This document shows positions 6,740 to 14,237 of a stretch of DNA of 15,216 bases, one piece after another; position 1 is the stretch's first letter; each line of letters begins with the position of its first letter. Under the pieces are notes generated by a model, which made no database searches, was not told the origin of the DNA, and worked only from the letters and a program-made list of their open reading frames with translations. The position numbers were made by a program, and so were the translations under genes. This DNA comes from Fidelibacterota bacterium. GTDB taxonomy: Bacteria; Fidelibacterota; UBA2242. Where the stretch lies: NCBI GenBank assembly GCA_003645845.1, contig QNCV01000028.1, forward strand, positions 1-15,216, written 5' to 3'.

Positions 6740-7399
6740 ATGGGAATAATAGTAGCAATTGACGGACCTGCCGGCTCAGGAAAGAGCAGCACCGCCAAGG
6801 AAGTTGCCCGGCGCTTGAATTTTACCTATGTTGATACCGGAGCCATGTACCGGGCGGTTACTCTTGCCACATTACGGAACCGTCTCCCTGTCTGTGAAGA
6901 AGAGAAAATCACAGATTTAGCCCGCCGATTAAACATTCATTTTCGCTGGATTGATGATATTCATCACACATTTTTAGACGGTGAAGATGTTACGAACGAA
7001 ATTCGATCATCGGAGGTTGCGGCAATGGTCAGTCCGGTGAGCGCAATACCCGGAGTCCGGATAGTGATGGCAGAGCAGCAGAGAGAGATGGCCAAACAGG
7101 ACAATATCGTTATGGAAGGTCGGGATATTGGCACGAATGTTTTTCCCGATGCCGACTATAAGTTTTATATGGATGCGGATGTTGCCGTCCGGGCCCAACG
7201 CCGAATGCGCGATTATGAGCATATCGGCCAAAAACTCAGTATTGCTGAAATTATCGAGGAGTTGAAAAAACGTGATAAAATCGATTCTTCCCGTTCCCAT
7301 TCACCACTGAAAAAAGCCGATGATGCGATAGTCATTGATACGACCAACCTGACGTTTCAGGAACAGGTCGATAAAATTCTATCGATTATCCGTACTTAA
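6740..7399 (+). CDS. cmk: Cytidylate kinase
   Basis: The 219-residue NMP kinase phosphorylates CMP and dCMP to the diphosphates with ATP, recycling CMP from RNA and lipid turnover. The P-loop is GPAGSGKSS at 9-17 with K15. YVDTGAMYRAVTL (30-42) is the CMP-binding entrance, and MEGRDIGTNVFPDADYKFYM is the central signature. RAQRRMRD and the RSHSPLKKADDAIVIDTT tail are also as in the family. Length is normal. AAAGGTGA at 6729-6736 lies directly before the ATG. The gap of 65 bases after rluB shows no terminator, so read-through from the upstream genes is likely. The gene precedes rpsA, a pairing common in bacteria. Confidence 0.97.
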   Translation: MGIIVAIDGPAGSGKSSTAKEVARRLNFTYVDTGAMYRAVTLATLRNRLPVCEEEKITDLARRLNIHFRWIDDIHHTFLDGEDVTNEIRSSEVAAMVSPVSAIPGVRIVMAEQQREMAKQDNIVMEGRDIGTNVFPDADYKFYMDADVAVRAQRRMRDYEHIGQKLSIAEIIEELKKRDKIDSSRSHSPLKKADDAIVIDTTNLTFQEQVDKILSIIRT

Positions 7400-7412
7400 G
7401 GCAATTTCACAG

Positions 7413-7418
7413 TATAAT
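7413..7418 (+). promoter_or_regulatory. Candidate -10 box of an rpsA promoter
   Basis: A perfect TATAAT lies in the 60-base cmk-rpsA gap, 41 bases before the rpsA ATG. No clear -35 sits at 16-18 bases (the region reads CCGTAC/CGTACT), so it would need an activator or a different sigma factor. The overlapping string TATTTTTG (7418-7425) also matches TAnnTTTG, the -7 box of Bacteroidota-type promoters, but no matching upstream TTTG is seen. An independent promoter would fit the high demand for S1. The ribosome site is GAAGGA at 7445-7450. Confidence 0.4.
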
Positions 7419-7459
7419 ATTTTTGTAACCATTAACTCTAAACCGAAGGAATTCGTTCC

Positions 7460-9835
7460 ATGACTGAAGAAGAAAAAAAATTAACCCCTAACCCTTCAGA
7501 AGAGAAACCCGAAAAGGTTGAATCTGAAGAAACTCCAACTGAAGAGCAATCTTCAACCCTGTCCGAAGCCTCAGAAAAGGCAGAGACTGACGAAAACAAA
7601 GAAAAACCACAGGAACATAAAGACGAAGCGCCTGAGGAGAAACCGGCTGACGAGACTCCTCAGGATAAAGATAAATCGGACGTTAAGGAATCTGAATTAT
7701 CAACTCCGGAAATTGAAGAACAATCTGTCAAAACCGGAGGAGAAGTCGCCGAAGAAACACCCGGGGAAGGTAAACAGGAACAGAAAAATTTCAATACCGA
7801 GTTGGTCAGCAGTGGTCCGCTCTCTGAGGAAATTCGTGTTTATGAGATGAAAGACATTTATCATATTCAGGATAAAACCGAAGAAGATAAACGTGCAATC
7901 TATGAAAGTTCACTACGTGATATATCTCAGGAACAGCGGGTCATCGGAACTGTCGTTGCCGTTAACGACGATGAAATCTTAATGGATGTGGGCTTTAAAT
8001 CCGAAGGTGTCATCTCCCGCGATGAATTTGAAGAGGGTGAAAGTCCGAAAGTCGGCGATCAGATTGAGGTGTTTGTCGACGTTCTTGAAGACGAAAACGG
8101 TCAGATGATCCTTTCCAAGAAAAAAGCCGATTTTATGCGGGTATGGGAACGGGTTCGTGACATTTATAATAATAGTGAAACAATTGAAGGACGAATAACC
8201 AACCGGATTAAAGGCGGTATGGTTGTTGATATCATGGGAATTGATGCCTTTTTACCCGGTTCTCAAATCGATATTCGCCCGGTAACGGATTTTGATTCCT
8301 ATGTTGGCAAGACCTATGAATTCCGGATTGTGAAGTTGAATGAGCTGCGTAAAAATATCGTGCTCAGCCGAAAAGACATTCTGGAAGAGAGCATGAAAGA
8401 AAAACGGGATGATCTGTTATCGAAGATCAAGGTTGGCGATGTTCTCAAAGGACGGGTGAAAAACATTACCGATTTTGGAGTATTTATTGACTTAGGTGGT
8501 CTTGACGGACTTCTGCACATTACAGACCTTTCCTGGGGAAGAATCAATCATCCCAAAGAAGTCGTTAATATGGATGAAGAACTGACGGTTAAAGTCATTG
8601 ATTACGATCCTGAGAAACAGCGTGTTTCACTGGGATTGAAACAATTGACTCCCCATCCCTGGGAAGGTATCGAGGAGCGTTATCCGGTTGATTCGGTGGT
8701 CAAAGGCAAAGTCGTCAATATTGCAAATTATGGTGTATTTGTTGAGTTGGAAAAAGGCGTTGAAGGTCTGATTCACATTTCCGAAATATCCTGGACTCAG
8801 CATATCAAACATCCCTCTGAGGTGTTTAGCATGGGTGAAGAAATCGAGGCGAAAGTCCTCAGTATTGACAGCGAAGAAAGGAAAATTTCACTCGGATATA
8901 AACAATTGGAGCCGGATCCCTGGGAAACCATCGAGCAAACCTACGTTCCCGGAACAGTTTATAAGGGAATTGTCCGTAATTTGACACCCTATGGCGTTTT
9001 TGTTGAACTGCAGGAAGGTATCGACGGTTTTGTGCACATTTCCGATCTATCATGGACACGTAAAGTGCGTCATCCCCGGGAAGTTGTCAAGCGTGGTGAT
9101 GAGATTGAAGTTAAGGTTCTGGAAGTATCCAAGGAAAATCGCAAAATTACGCTTGGTATAAAGCAGATTGAGGAAGACCCGTGGCCGATGATCGAGAGCA
9201 TCTATGCCGAAGGGGCGATTGTCGAAGGCGAAGTTGCCAAGATTTCTGAAAAGGTAATTGTTGTTAATCTTGGTGATAATATTGAGGGAATTGTTCCGAT
9301 CGGTCAGATGCCGAAAAAAGACCGTGCCGATGTGAGTAAGGCCGTCAGTATCGGTGAAAAACTTCAGTTGAAAGTCCTTGAAGTTAACAGAAACGATAAA
9401 AAAATCGTTCTTTCCCGGGAACAGGCGATTCCGAAAGAACCTAAGAATGAGGTGGAAGCTTTTATCATGAATCAACCCGATATCTCCGATAAGATTGAGA
9501 TTCCGGAGGAGATTCGTGAAAAAATAGTGAAATCCGAAAAGGAAAAGGCGGAAGCAAAAAAGGAAAAGGCTCCCCGGAAGAAAACCGAGAAAAAGGAAAA
9601 GACTGAAGAAAAAGAAGCGGTAGAAGCTGAAGATAAAAAAGCCGAAACAGCGGAAGAAACCAAGAAAAAAAAGGCAGCTAAAAAAGCCTCAGCCAAAAAA
9701 ACCACTAAGAAAACCGCAGACAAAGATCAGGAAGAAACCGCTGAGACAAAGAAGACTACAAAAAAGGCCGCTACAAAGAAAACGACCAAAAAGTCCGAAA
9801 AAAAGACTGAGAAGACCGAGGAAGAACCGAAATAG
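7460..9835 (+). CDS. rpsA: 30S ribosomal protein S1 with long charged N- and C-terminal extensions
   Basis: The product is ribosomal protein S1, which binds mRNA on the small subunit and helps unfold and place it for initiation. Six S1 (OB-fold) repeats can be traced, starting at about residues 159, 240, 326, 412, 498 and 585. Repeats 3-5 are the most canonical (for example GVFIDLGGLDGLLHITDLSW), and each is followed by an HP-x-EV segment and a linker ending in PW. At 791 residues it is about 200 longer than usual S1 (about 550-600). Residues 1 to about 130 are a low-complexity tail rich in Glu, Lys and Pro. Residues from about 690 to the end are rich in Lys, Ala, Thr and Glu with KKTTKKA-type repeats resembling histone H1 tails. 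Both tails are probably disordered. A TATAAT box precedes the gene and a hairpin terminator follows. Confidence 0.94.
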   Translation: MTEEEKKLTPNPSEEKPEKVESEETPTEEQSSTLSEASEKAETDENKEKPQEHKDEAPEEKPADETPQDKDKSDVKESELSTPEIEEQSVKTGGEVAEETPGEGKQEQKNFNTELVSSGPLSEEIRVYEMKDIYHIQDKTEEDKRAIYESSLRDISQEQRVIGTVVAVNDDEILMDVGFKSEGVISRDEFEEGESPKVGDQIEVFVDVLEDENGQMILSKKKADFMRVWERVRDIYNNSETIEGRITNRIKGGMVVDIMGIDAFLPGSQIDIRPVTDFDSYVGKTYEFRIVKLNELRKNIVLSRKDILEESMKEKRDDLLSKIKVGDVLKGRVKNITDFGVFIDLGGLDGLLHITDLSWGRINHPKEVVNMDEELTVKVIDYDPEKQRVSLGLKQLTPHPWEGIEERYPVDSVVKGKVVNIANYGVFVELEKGVEGLIHISEISWTQHIKHPSEVFSMGEEIEAKVLSIDSEERKISLGYKQLEPDPWETIEQTYVPGTVYKGIVRNLTPYGVFVELQEGIDGFVHISDLSWTRKVRHPREVVKRGDEIEVKVLEVSKENRKITLGIKQIEEDPWPMIESIYAEGAIVEGEVAKISEKVIVVNLGDNIEGIVPIGQMPKKDRADVSKAVSIGEKLQLKVLEVNRNDKKIVLSREQAIPKEPKNEVEAFIMNQPDISDKIEIPEEIREKIVKSEKEKAEAKKEKAPRKKTEKKEKTEEKEAVEAEDKKAETAEETKKKKAAKKASAKKTTKKTADKDQEETAETKKTTKKAATKKTTKKSEKKTEKTEEEPK
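9541..9832 (+). repeat. Low-complexity purine-rich repeat coding the S1 C-terminal tail
   Basis: The + strand here is overwhelmingly A and G, with irregular AAGAAAACC-like and AAAAAAGACT-like units. They encode imperfect lysine-rich repeats such as KKTTKKTADK, KKTTKKAATK and KKTTKKSEKK. The frame stays open to the TAG at 9833-9835. Such tracts expand and contract by slippage, so tail length probably varies among strains. Confidence 0.6.
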
Positions 9836-9866
9836 TCGTCGTTTGTCATTAAACATTAAATCACGA

Positions 9867-9903
9867 ATAGGGGCTTGATATTGACAAGCCCCTATATTAT
9901 TTT
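9867..9903 (+). terminator. Rho-independent terminator after rpsA
   Basis: A perfect 11-bp stem is formed by ATAGGGGCTTG (9867-9877) and CAAGCCCCTAT (9885-9895), with a 7-base loop ATATTGA. It is followed by the T-rich stretch ATTATTTT (9896-9903). The stem starts 31 bases past the rpsA stop. The T run is interrupted, so it may act as a partial terminator, but the G+C-rich stem is strong. Confidence 0.85.
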
Positions 9904-9939
9904 CAAGGGATATAAATTCTCAGGGAGATTGGACAAAAT

Positions 9940-10938
9940 ATGGCTGATGATTCAATATTTGTAAAAATCGGTCGTCAATTTATAAACTGGTTTTTAAAAA
10001 ATACCCGCGTCAAAATCGGTATATTACTGTTGGCTATTGCGATTTGGTTTATCATCATATTGGGAAATCAGTATACTTATACGATTGACACGCCGCTGGA
10101 AGTTGTCAATGTTGAAGAGGGCAAAACCTTAAAAGAGAGAATTCCGGATCAGATTCAGGCCAGTTTTTCCGGACGAGGGATCGATCTTTTTTACCTTCTG
10201 ACAACCCGAAAATATGCCTTTAAATTTGTTCTGGATCTCGAGACAATTCGCTGGTACTATGTGTACAATTTAAACGATTACTATTCGAACAACCCGGAAA
10301 AAATCATTATTCCCCGGAATGTGGATGTGAAATTTAATCATATTGTCTATCCGGAGTCGCTCAGGGTTGAACTTGACCGGCTGGATATGTTACGGGTGCC
10401 GGTTCGTCTCCAAACGGACATTCGGACGGCGCCGGGGTATATTAAAGTCGGTAATCCCATTGTGGTGCCCGACAGTGTTGTGCTCAGTGGCCCCAGAACC
10501 TATATGAGAAGGTACAGGGAGGTTTATTCGGAGACTTTTAGTAAAAATAATGTAGTCCAACCGGTTGATATCGACCTGGCCTTGAAAATCCCGACAGAAA
10601 ATAATATTGAGTCAAACGCCTACACCGTTCATTTTACGCAGGCCGTTGAACAGCTGGGAGAACAGGTTGTCAATAATATTCCCGTCAGACTGGTGGGCGT
10701 TCCGGCTCGTACCAGAGTGGAATTAAGTCCGTCGGAGATATCCTTGACCGTTTCGTCTGCAATCAGTCGGTTGACGAATATTAAACCGGAAGATATAAAC
10801 GTCTATTTTGACTTTCGGAAAAACTGGAAATACGGTGAGAATTATTATGTCCCAATGGTAGAACTTCCTGAGGGTGTAATCAGTTGGAGAAATATGAGCC
10901 CCCGCCGGATTGAAGTCCGCATTGTCCGAGGACGATAA
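9940..10938 (+). CDS. YbbR-domain (CdaR-like) membrane-anchored protein
   Basis: The 332-residue protein has a short cytoplasmic N-terminus, one membrane segment at about 26-42 (IGILLLAIAIWFIIIL) after basic residues, and a large extracytoplasmic part built of beta-rich YbbR-type repeats. The repeats are visible as recurring blocks such as TPLEVVNVEEG, VPVRLQTDIRTAPGYIKVG followed by VPDSVVLSGPRTYM, and IPVRLVGVPARTRVELSPSEISL. In Firmicutes the related CdaR regulates the cyclic-di-AMP synthase CdaA, encoded next to it. No cyclase gene is in this window, so that role cannot be assumed. GGGAG at 9923-9927 lies 12 bases before the ATG, a long spacing. Its stop is immediately followed by the tsaD ATG, so the two are co-translated. 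The family call rests on topology and repeat pattern. Confidence 0.72.
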   Translation: MADDSIFVKIGRQFINWFLKNTRVKIGILLLAIAIWFIIILGNQYTYTIDTPLEVVNVEEGKTLKERIPDQIQASFSGRGIDLFYLLTTRKYAFKFVLDLETIRWYYVYNLNDYYSNNPEKIIIPRNVDVKFNHIVYPESLRVELDRLDMLRVPVRLQTDIRTAPGYIKVGNPIVVPDSVVLSGPRTYMRRYREVYSETFSKNNVVQPVDIDLALKIPTENNIESNAYTVHFTQAVEQLGEQVVNNIPVRLVGVPARTRVELSPSEISLTVSSAISRLTNIKPEDINVYFDFRKNWKYGENYYVPMVELPEGVISWRNMSPRRIEVRIVRGR

Positions 10939-11946
10939 ATGATAATATTAGGTATTGAAACATCCTGCGATGAAACGTCCGTAGCGATTTTGGATGATCG
11001 AAAGGTATTAGTCAACCTGGTAAGTTCACAGATGATCCATCAGCAATTTGGTGGCGTAGTTCCGGAAATGGCATCCCGTGAACATACCCGGGTTCTTGAA
11101 AATATGGTCAGTGAAGCTCTTAAAACCACTGGTATCGAAATTTCCCAATTGGATGGTATTGCCGTGACGCGGGGTCCGGGTCTGATGGGTGCCTTGCTGG
11201 TGGGGCTTAGTTTTGCAAAAGGGCTGGCCTATGCGACAGGCAAGGCATTATTGGGTGTCAACCATGTTGAAGGTCATATCATGGCCAATTTCCTGGACCA
11301 TCCTGATCTGGATTATCCTTTCTTATGTTTGCTGGTTTCCGGTGGTCATACTCAAATTGTTTATGTAAAGGATTTTCACGACTACAGGATTCTGGGACGT
11401 AGCATTGATGATGCCGCCGGCGAAGCCTTTGATAAGGCAGCCCGGATTCTGAATCTCGGTTATCCAGGAGGACCGCTGATCGATCGGTTGGCAAAATCGG
11501 GAAATCCCGATTTTTTTCACTTTCCGCGAGCGGTCATTAAGGATAATCCCGCCAATTTTAGCTTCAGCGGTTTGAAAACAGCGTTACTATATTTAGTCCG
11601 TCGAAAAGGGGATCAGTGGGCTGAAGAGAATAAACATGATATTTGCGCTTCTTATCAGGAAGCGATTGTTGATGTTCTTGTTAATCACACAGTGGATATG
11701 CTAAAGACGTATTCTTCCCGGCAGTTGGTTTTGGCGGGTGGAGTTGCCGCAAATTCCAGATTACGTCAGCGATTTCAAGAAGCTGCAGTAAAAATCGGAG
11801 TATCAATATATTTTCCGTCCCGGGAATACTGTACCGATAATGCGGCGATGATTGCCCGTACCGGGCGGGAATTGTACCTTCGGAAAATAGTCTCGCCGAG
11901 TACGATTGCAGCTGTGCCGAATCTTTCTCTTGATAGTGATCTGTAA
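10939..11946 (+). CDS. tsaD: tRNA N6-adenosine threonylcarbamoyltransferase
   Basis: The 335-residue Kae1/TsaD (formerly Gcp) ASKHA-fold protein transfers the threonylcarbamoyl group to A37 of ANN-decoding tRNAs, with TsaB and TsaE, to form t6A. The N-terminal signature ETSCDETSVAI is at 7-17. The metal-binding histidines are H109 and H113 in NHVEGH, and the metal-binding aspartate is D300 in CTDNAAM. VSGGHTQIVY, GEAFDKAARIL and LAGGVAANSRLR are the remaining family signatures. Length is normal. The ATG abuts the stop of the YbbR gene, and GAGGA at 10928-10932 inside that gene is its ribosome site at good spacing. tsaB and tsaE are not in the window. Identity is very secure. Confidence 0.97.
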   Translation: MIILGIETSCDETSVAILDDRKVLVNLVSSQMIHQQFGGVVPEMASREHTRVLENMVSEALKTTGIEISQLDGIAVTRGPGLMGALLVGLSFAKGLAYATGKALLGVNHVEGHIMANFLDHPDLDYPFLCLLVSGGHTQIVYVKDFHDYRILGRSIDDAAGEAFDKAARILNLGYPGGPLIDRLAKSGNPDFFHFPRAVIKDNPANFSFSGLKTALLYLVRRKGDQWAEENKHDICASYQEAIVDVLVNHTVDMLKTYSSRQLVLAGGVAANSRLRQRFQEAAVKIGVSIYFPSREYCTDNAAMIARTGRELYLRKIVSPSTIAAVPNLSLDSDL

Positions 11947-11949
11947 TTA

Positions 11950-14076
11950 ATGCATTCAGTTGCCGTCCAATTTCAAAATATTTCTTTCCGGATAATTCCG
12001 CTTGTTGTATTTGTATGTGTGATTCTCTATTTCAGCTATCGCGGTAAATCATCAAAGACAAATATCGGGAGATTGCTTCTCCTCCTGCGGATTGTTGCAA
12101 TCGGTTCGATTCTGATTTTAATCACGAAACCCATCATCAGCTGGACGAAAGATAAAGTTCGCAAACCCCGGGTGGCAATCTTTATCGATAATTCTAAGAG
12201 TATCACCGCTCAAAATGGAGTTGAGGCCGATTCAGTTCGATCTGTGATTCGCCATCTGGTTCGAACATTAGAGAGACGGAAAGCAGATGTAAAAATAATT
12301 CCTTTTGGGTTAGATATCGGTGGGGAGATAAATCGTTTATCTGATATTAAATTTGATCAAAATGGTACGGATATTTCGAAGGTTCTTAATTTCTGCTCGA
12401 ACAATGCTGGTAAAATTCCGATTGATGCGGGAATTGTAATATCCGACGGTGTTTCGAATTCCGGTGAAGAACCGACAATGTTAAAGAGTTTTCCGCCTTT
12501 TCCGATATATACAATCGGAATCGGTGATAGTGCAACAGTTATGGATCCGGCGGTTATTGAATTGAAAATGCCGTCCATCAGTCGCAGCGGCGATAGCGTA
12601 TCTGTTGAGGCGCGCGTAAAACCCTTTGGATATTCCGGGACGACGACAATTTCTTTGCGGCAGGATGGTCTGGTAGTTCAACGGAAAAAAATTCCGTTAA
12701 TTCAGCAATCCCTGACTGAAAAGGTCGGTTTTACAATTGTTCCTGAAGAACCCGGGATTCATACATACACCGTTTCAATTGACACGAGTCAGGATCGTAA
12801 TCCCTTGAATAATGCCCGGAGTACATTAATGCGGGTGTACAACGACAAAATCAGGTTCATAATAATTCAGGGTCGGAATAATTTTGAAAGCCGTTTTTTC
12901 AAATCGATTCTCGCATCGATTCCCGAGGTTGAAGTAATAACCGCAACCGCATATAACAATCGCTGGTATCATTTATCTGATACAGATCCCTTTAAACTGT
13001 CCTGGGATGCACTAGCCTTATTTGGTTTTCCCGGAGAAAGCGTAAATACCGAACAGATAAAAAAATTACAATCGAAAATCATTACTGACAGACCGGCGCT
13101 GTTCGTTCAATTATCGGGTGTTGCCAACATTGAACAATTGAATGGGCTTTTTCCGGATCCGCCACTGGCAAGCTATCAACCCTCGAATGCAGGCATATTG
13201 TCCGTTGAGACCCGGATTGCGGAGAATCAATCCCGCCATCCGGTGCTGATGAATCTTCTAGCTGAAAAGAATCTGAAGTCCGACTGGGCTAATTTGCCGC
13301 CCGTTGGAATGCCCTTTCAAAACATTGAACTGTCGCCGGACTTTCTTACAATTGTTGAAACGGCTGATAAAAATGCGCTGCCGATATTATCATTAAGCCA
13401 ATCCTCCGGAAATCGCAGGGCATTACTGTGCGGATTGGACCTCTGGCGTTGGGACATGATGACTACGGAGGGGGATAATCATTACATTTATAAAAAATTG
13501 ATGGTATCAATTGCAAAGTGGTTGACGGATACATTGAGCACGTCAAATCTGCAGTTTTCTCCGGATAAAGACATTTATTTAAAGGGAGAAATTGCAACAA
13601 TAAGAGGGGTCGTCACAGATGTTACCGGTAAAGTAATTCCCAATGCGGTTATCAATGCCAGTTTGTATGATTCAGGGAACAATATTCTCGATTTTCTCAT
13701 ACAATGGAATGGAATCGAATATCAGGGTAAGGTACCATTGACAAAGGAAGGAGAGTATCGAATTACAATCAGCGCCAAAGCCGGCGATTTTGACCTCGGC
13801 GAATATCACCAGGATGTTAGAGTTTTACCGAACTCCGTTGAATTTCAACAAATTAAGCAAGATATTGCGGTCCTAAAAGGAATTGCAAACAGGACGGGAG
13901 GGACCTATTCCAATCTGGATCACTATGAATCAATCAAAGACAGAATAGACCTTCGTCCGGAGAAAATCGAACAATCTTTTCGCAAAAAACTCTGGCAATG
14001 GCCGGGGATATTTATATTATTACTATTGGTGCTAACTGTTGAATGGGTTGTTCGCCGCCGCAGCGGGTATCAATAA
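11950..14076 (+). CDS. Membrane-anchored VWA-domain protein with glutamine-amidotransferase-like middle region
   Basis: The 708-residue protein has two N-terminal membrane segments (about 14-30 and 42-58), a large soluble part and one C-terminal segment (about 685-700) followed by arginines. The first soluble domain (about 73-195) is a von Willebrand A domain with the MIDAS residues D80-x-S82-x-S84, T140 and D166 (ISDGVSNSG). A beta-sandwich-like part follows to about 295. Residues from about 300 to 515 resemble the amidotransferase-like fold of similar large VWA proteins, ending in GLDLWRWDMM, with no obvious catalytic cysteine. An Ig-like stretch covers about 533-625. The layout resembles conserved hypothetical VWA proteins of Gram-negative phyla, for which I know no established function. 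Metal-dependent protein binding outside the membrane is inferred. It starts 3 bases after tsaD with no clear ribosome site, so coupling is likely. Confidence 0.8.
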   Translation: MHSVAVQFQNISFRIIPLVVFVCVILYFSYRGKSSKTNIGRLLLLLRIVAIGSILILITKPIISWTKDKVRKPRVAIFIDNSKSITAQNGVEADSVRSVIRHLVRTLERRKADVKIIPFGLDIGGEINRLSDIKFDQNGTDISKVLNFCSNNAGKIPIDAGIVISDGVSNSGEEPTMLKSFPPFPIYTIGIGDSATVMDPAVIELKMPSISRSGDSVSVEARVKPFGYSGTTTISLRQDGLVVQRKKIPLIQQSLTEKVGFTIVPEEPGIHTYTVSIDTSQDRNPLNNARSTLMRVYNDKIRFIIIQGRNNFESRFFKSILASIPEVEVITATAYNNRWYHLSDTDPFKLSWDALALFGFPGESVNTEQIKKLQSKIITDRPALFVQLSGVANIEQLNGLFPDPPLASYQPSNAGILSVETRIAENQSRHPVLMNLLAEKNLKSDWANLPPVGMPFQNIELSPDFLTIVETADKNALPILSLSQSSGNRRALLCGLDLWRWDMMTTEGDNHYIYKKLMVSIAKWLTDTLSTSNLQFSPDKDIYLKGEIATIRGVVTDVTGKVIPNAVINASLYDSGNNILDFLIQWNGIEYQGKVPLTKEGEYRITISAKAGDFDLGEYHQDVRVLPNSVEFQQIKQDIAVLKGIANRTGGTYSNLDHYESIKDRIDLRPEKIEQSFRKKLWQWPGIFILLLLVLTVEWVVRRRSGYQ

Positions 14077-14237
14077 AAAACACTTGCGATTTTGCCGGGC
14101 GATGTTCAAATTTCCCGCATGCTTTCGACGGATAAAATGGAAGAGGCTAAATCAAAAAATTGAGATATAGATACAGTTTGTAGTTACTGTAAAAATCCAA
14201 AAAATCGTACAAATTATTTTAACCGGGAGAAAATTCT
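14077..14237. other. Intergenic gap before ugd; no clear terminator or strong promoter
   Basis: This 161-base gap is the longest in the window and becomes A+T-rich toward its right end. I see no G+C-rich hairpin with a T run. A weak inverted repeat, ACAGT (14173-14177) and ACTGT (14186-14190), overlaps a poor promoter candidate, TTGAGA (14160-14165) with TACTGT (14185-14190) at a 19-base spacing. GGGAGA at 14225-14230 is the ribosome site of the next gene. The gap probably separates two transcription units. Confidence 0.4.

Noticed and set aside
9541..9832. Possible CRISPR-like or tandem DNA repeat
   Set aside because: The units are irregular, purine-rich and in frame with a lysine-rich protein tail, with no fixed repeat length or spacers.
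9881..9886. TTGACA, a consensus -35 box, spanning the loop and right arm of the rpsA terminator
   Set aside because: No -10 at proper spacing: TATTAT follows after 8 bases and TATAAA after 24. It is better explained as part of the hairpin.
14102..14170. 22-codon reading frame upstream of ugd
   Set aside because: No ribosome site, no recognisable peptide, and a length expected by chance.
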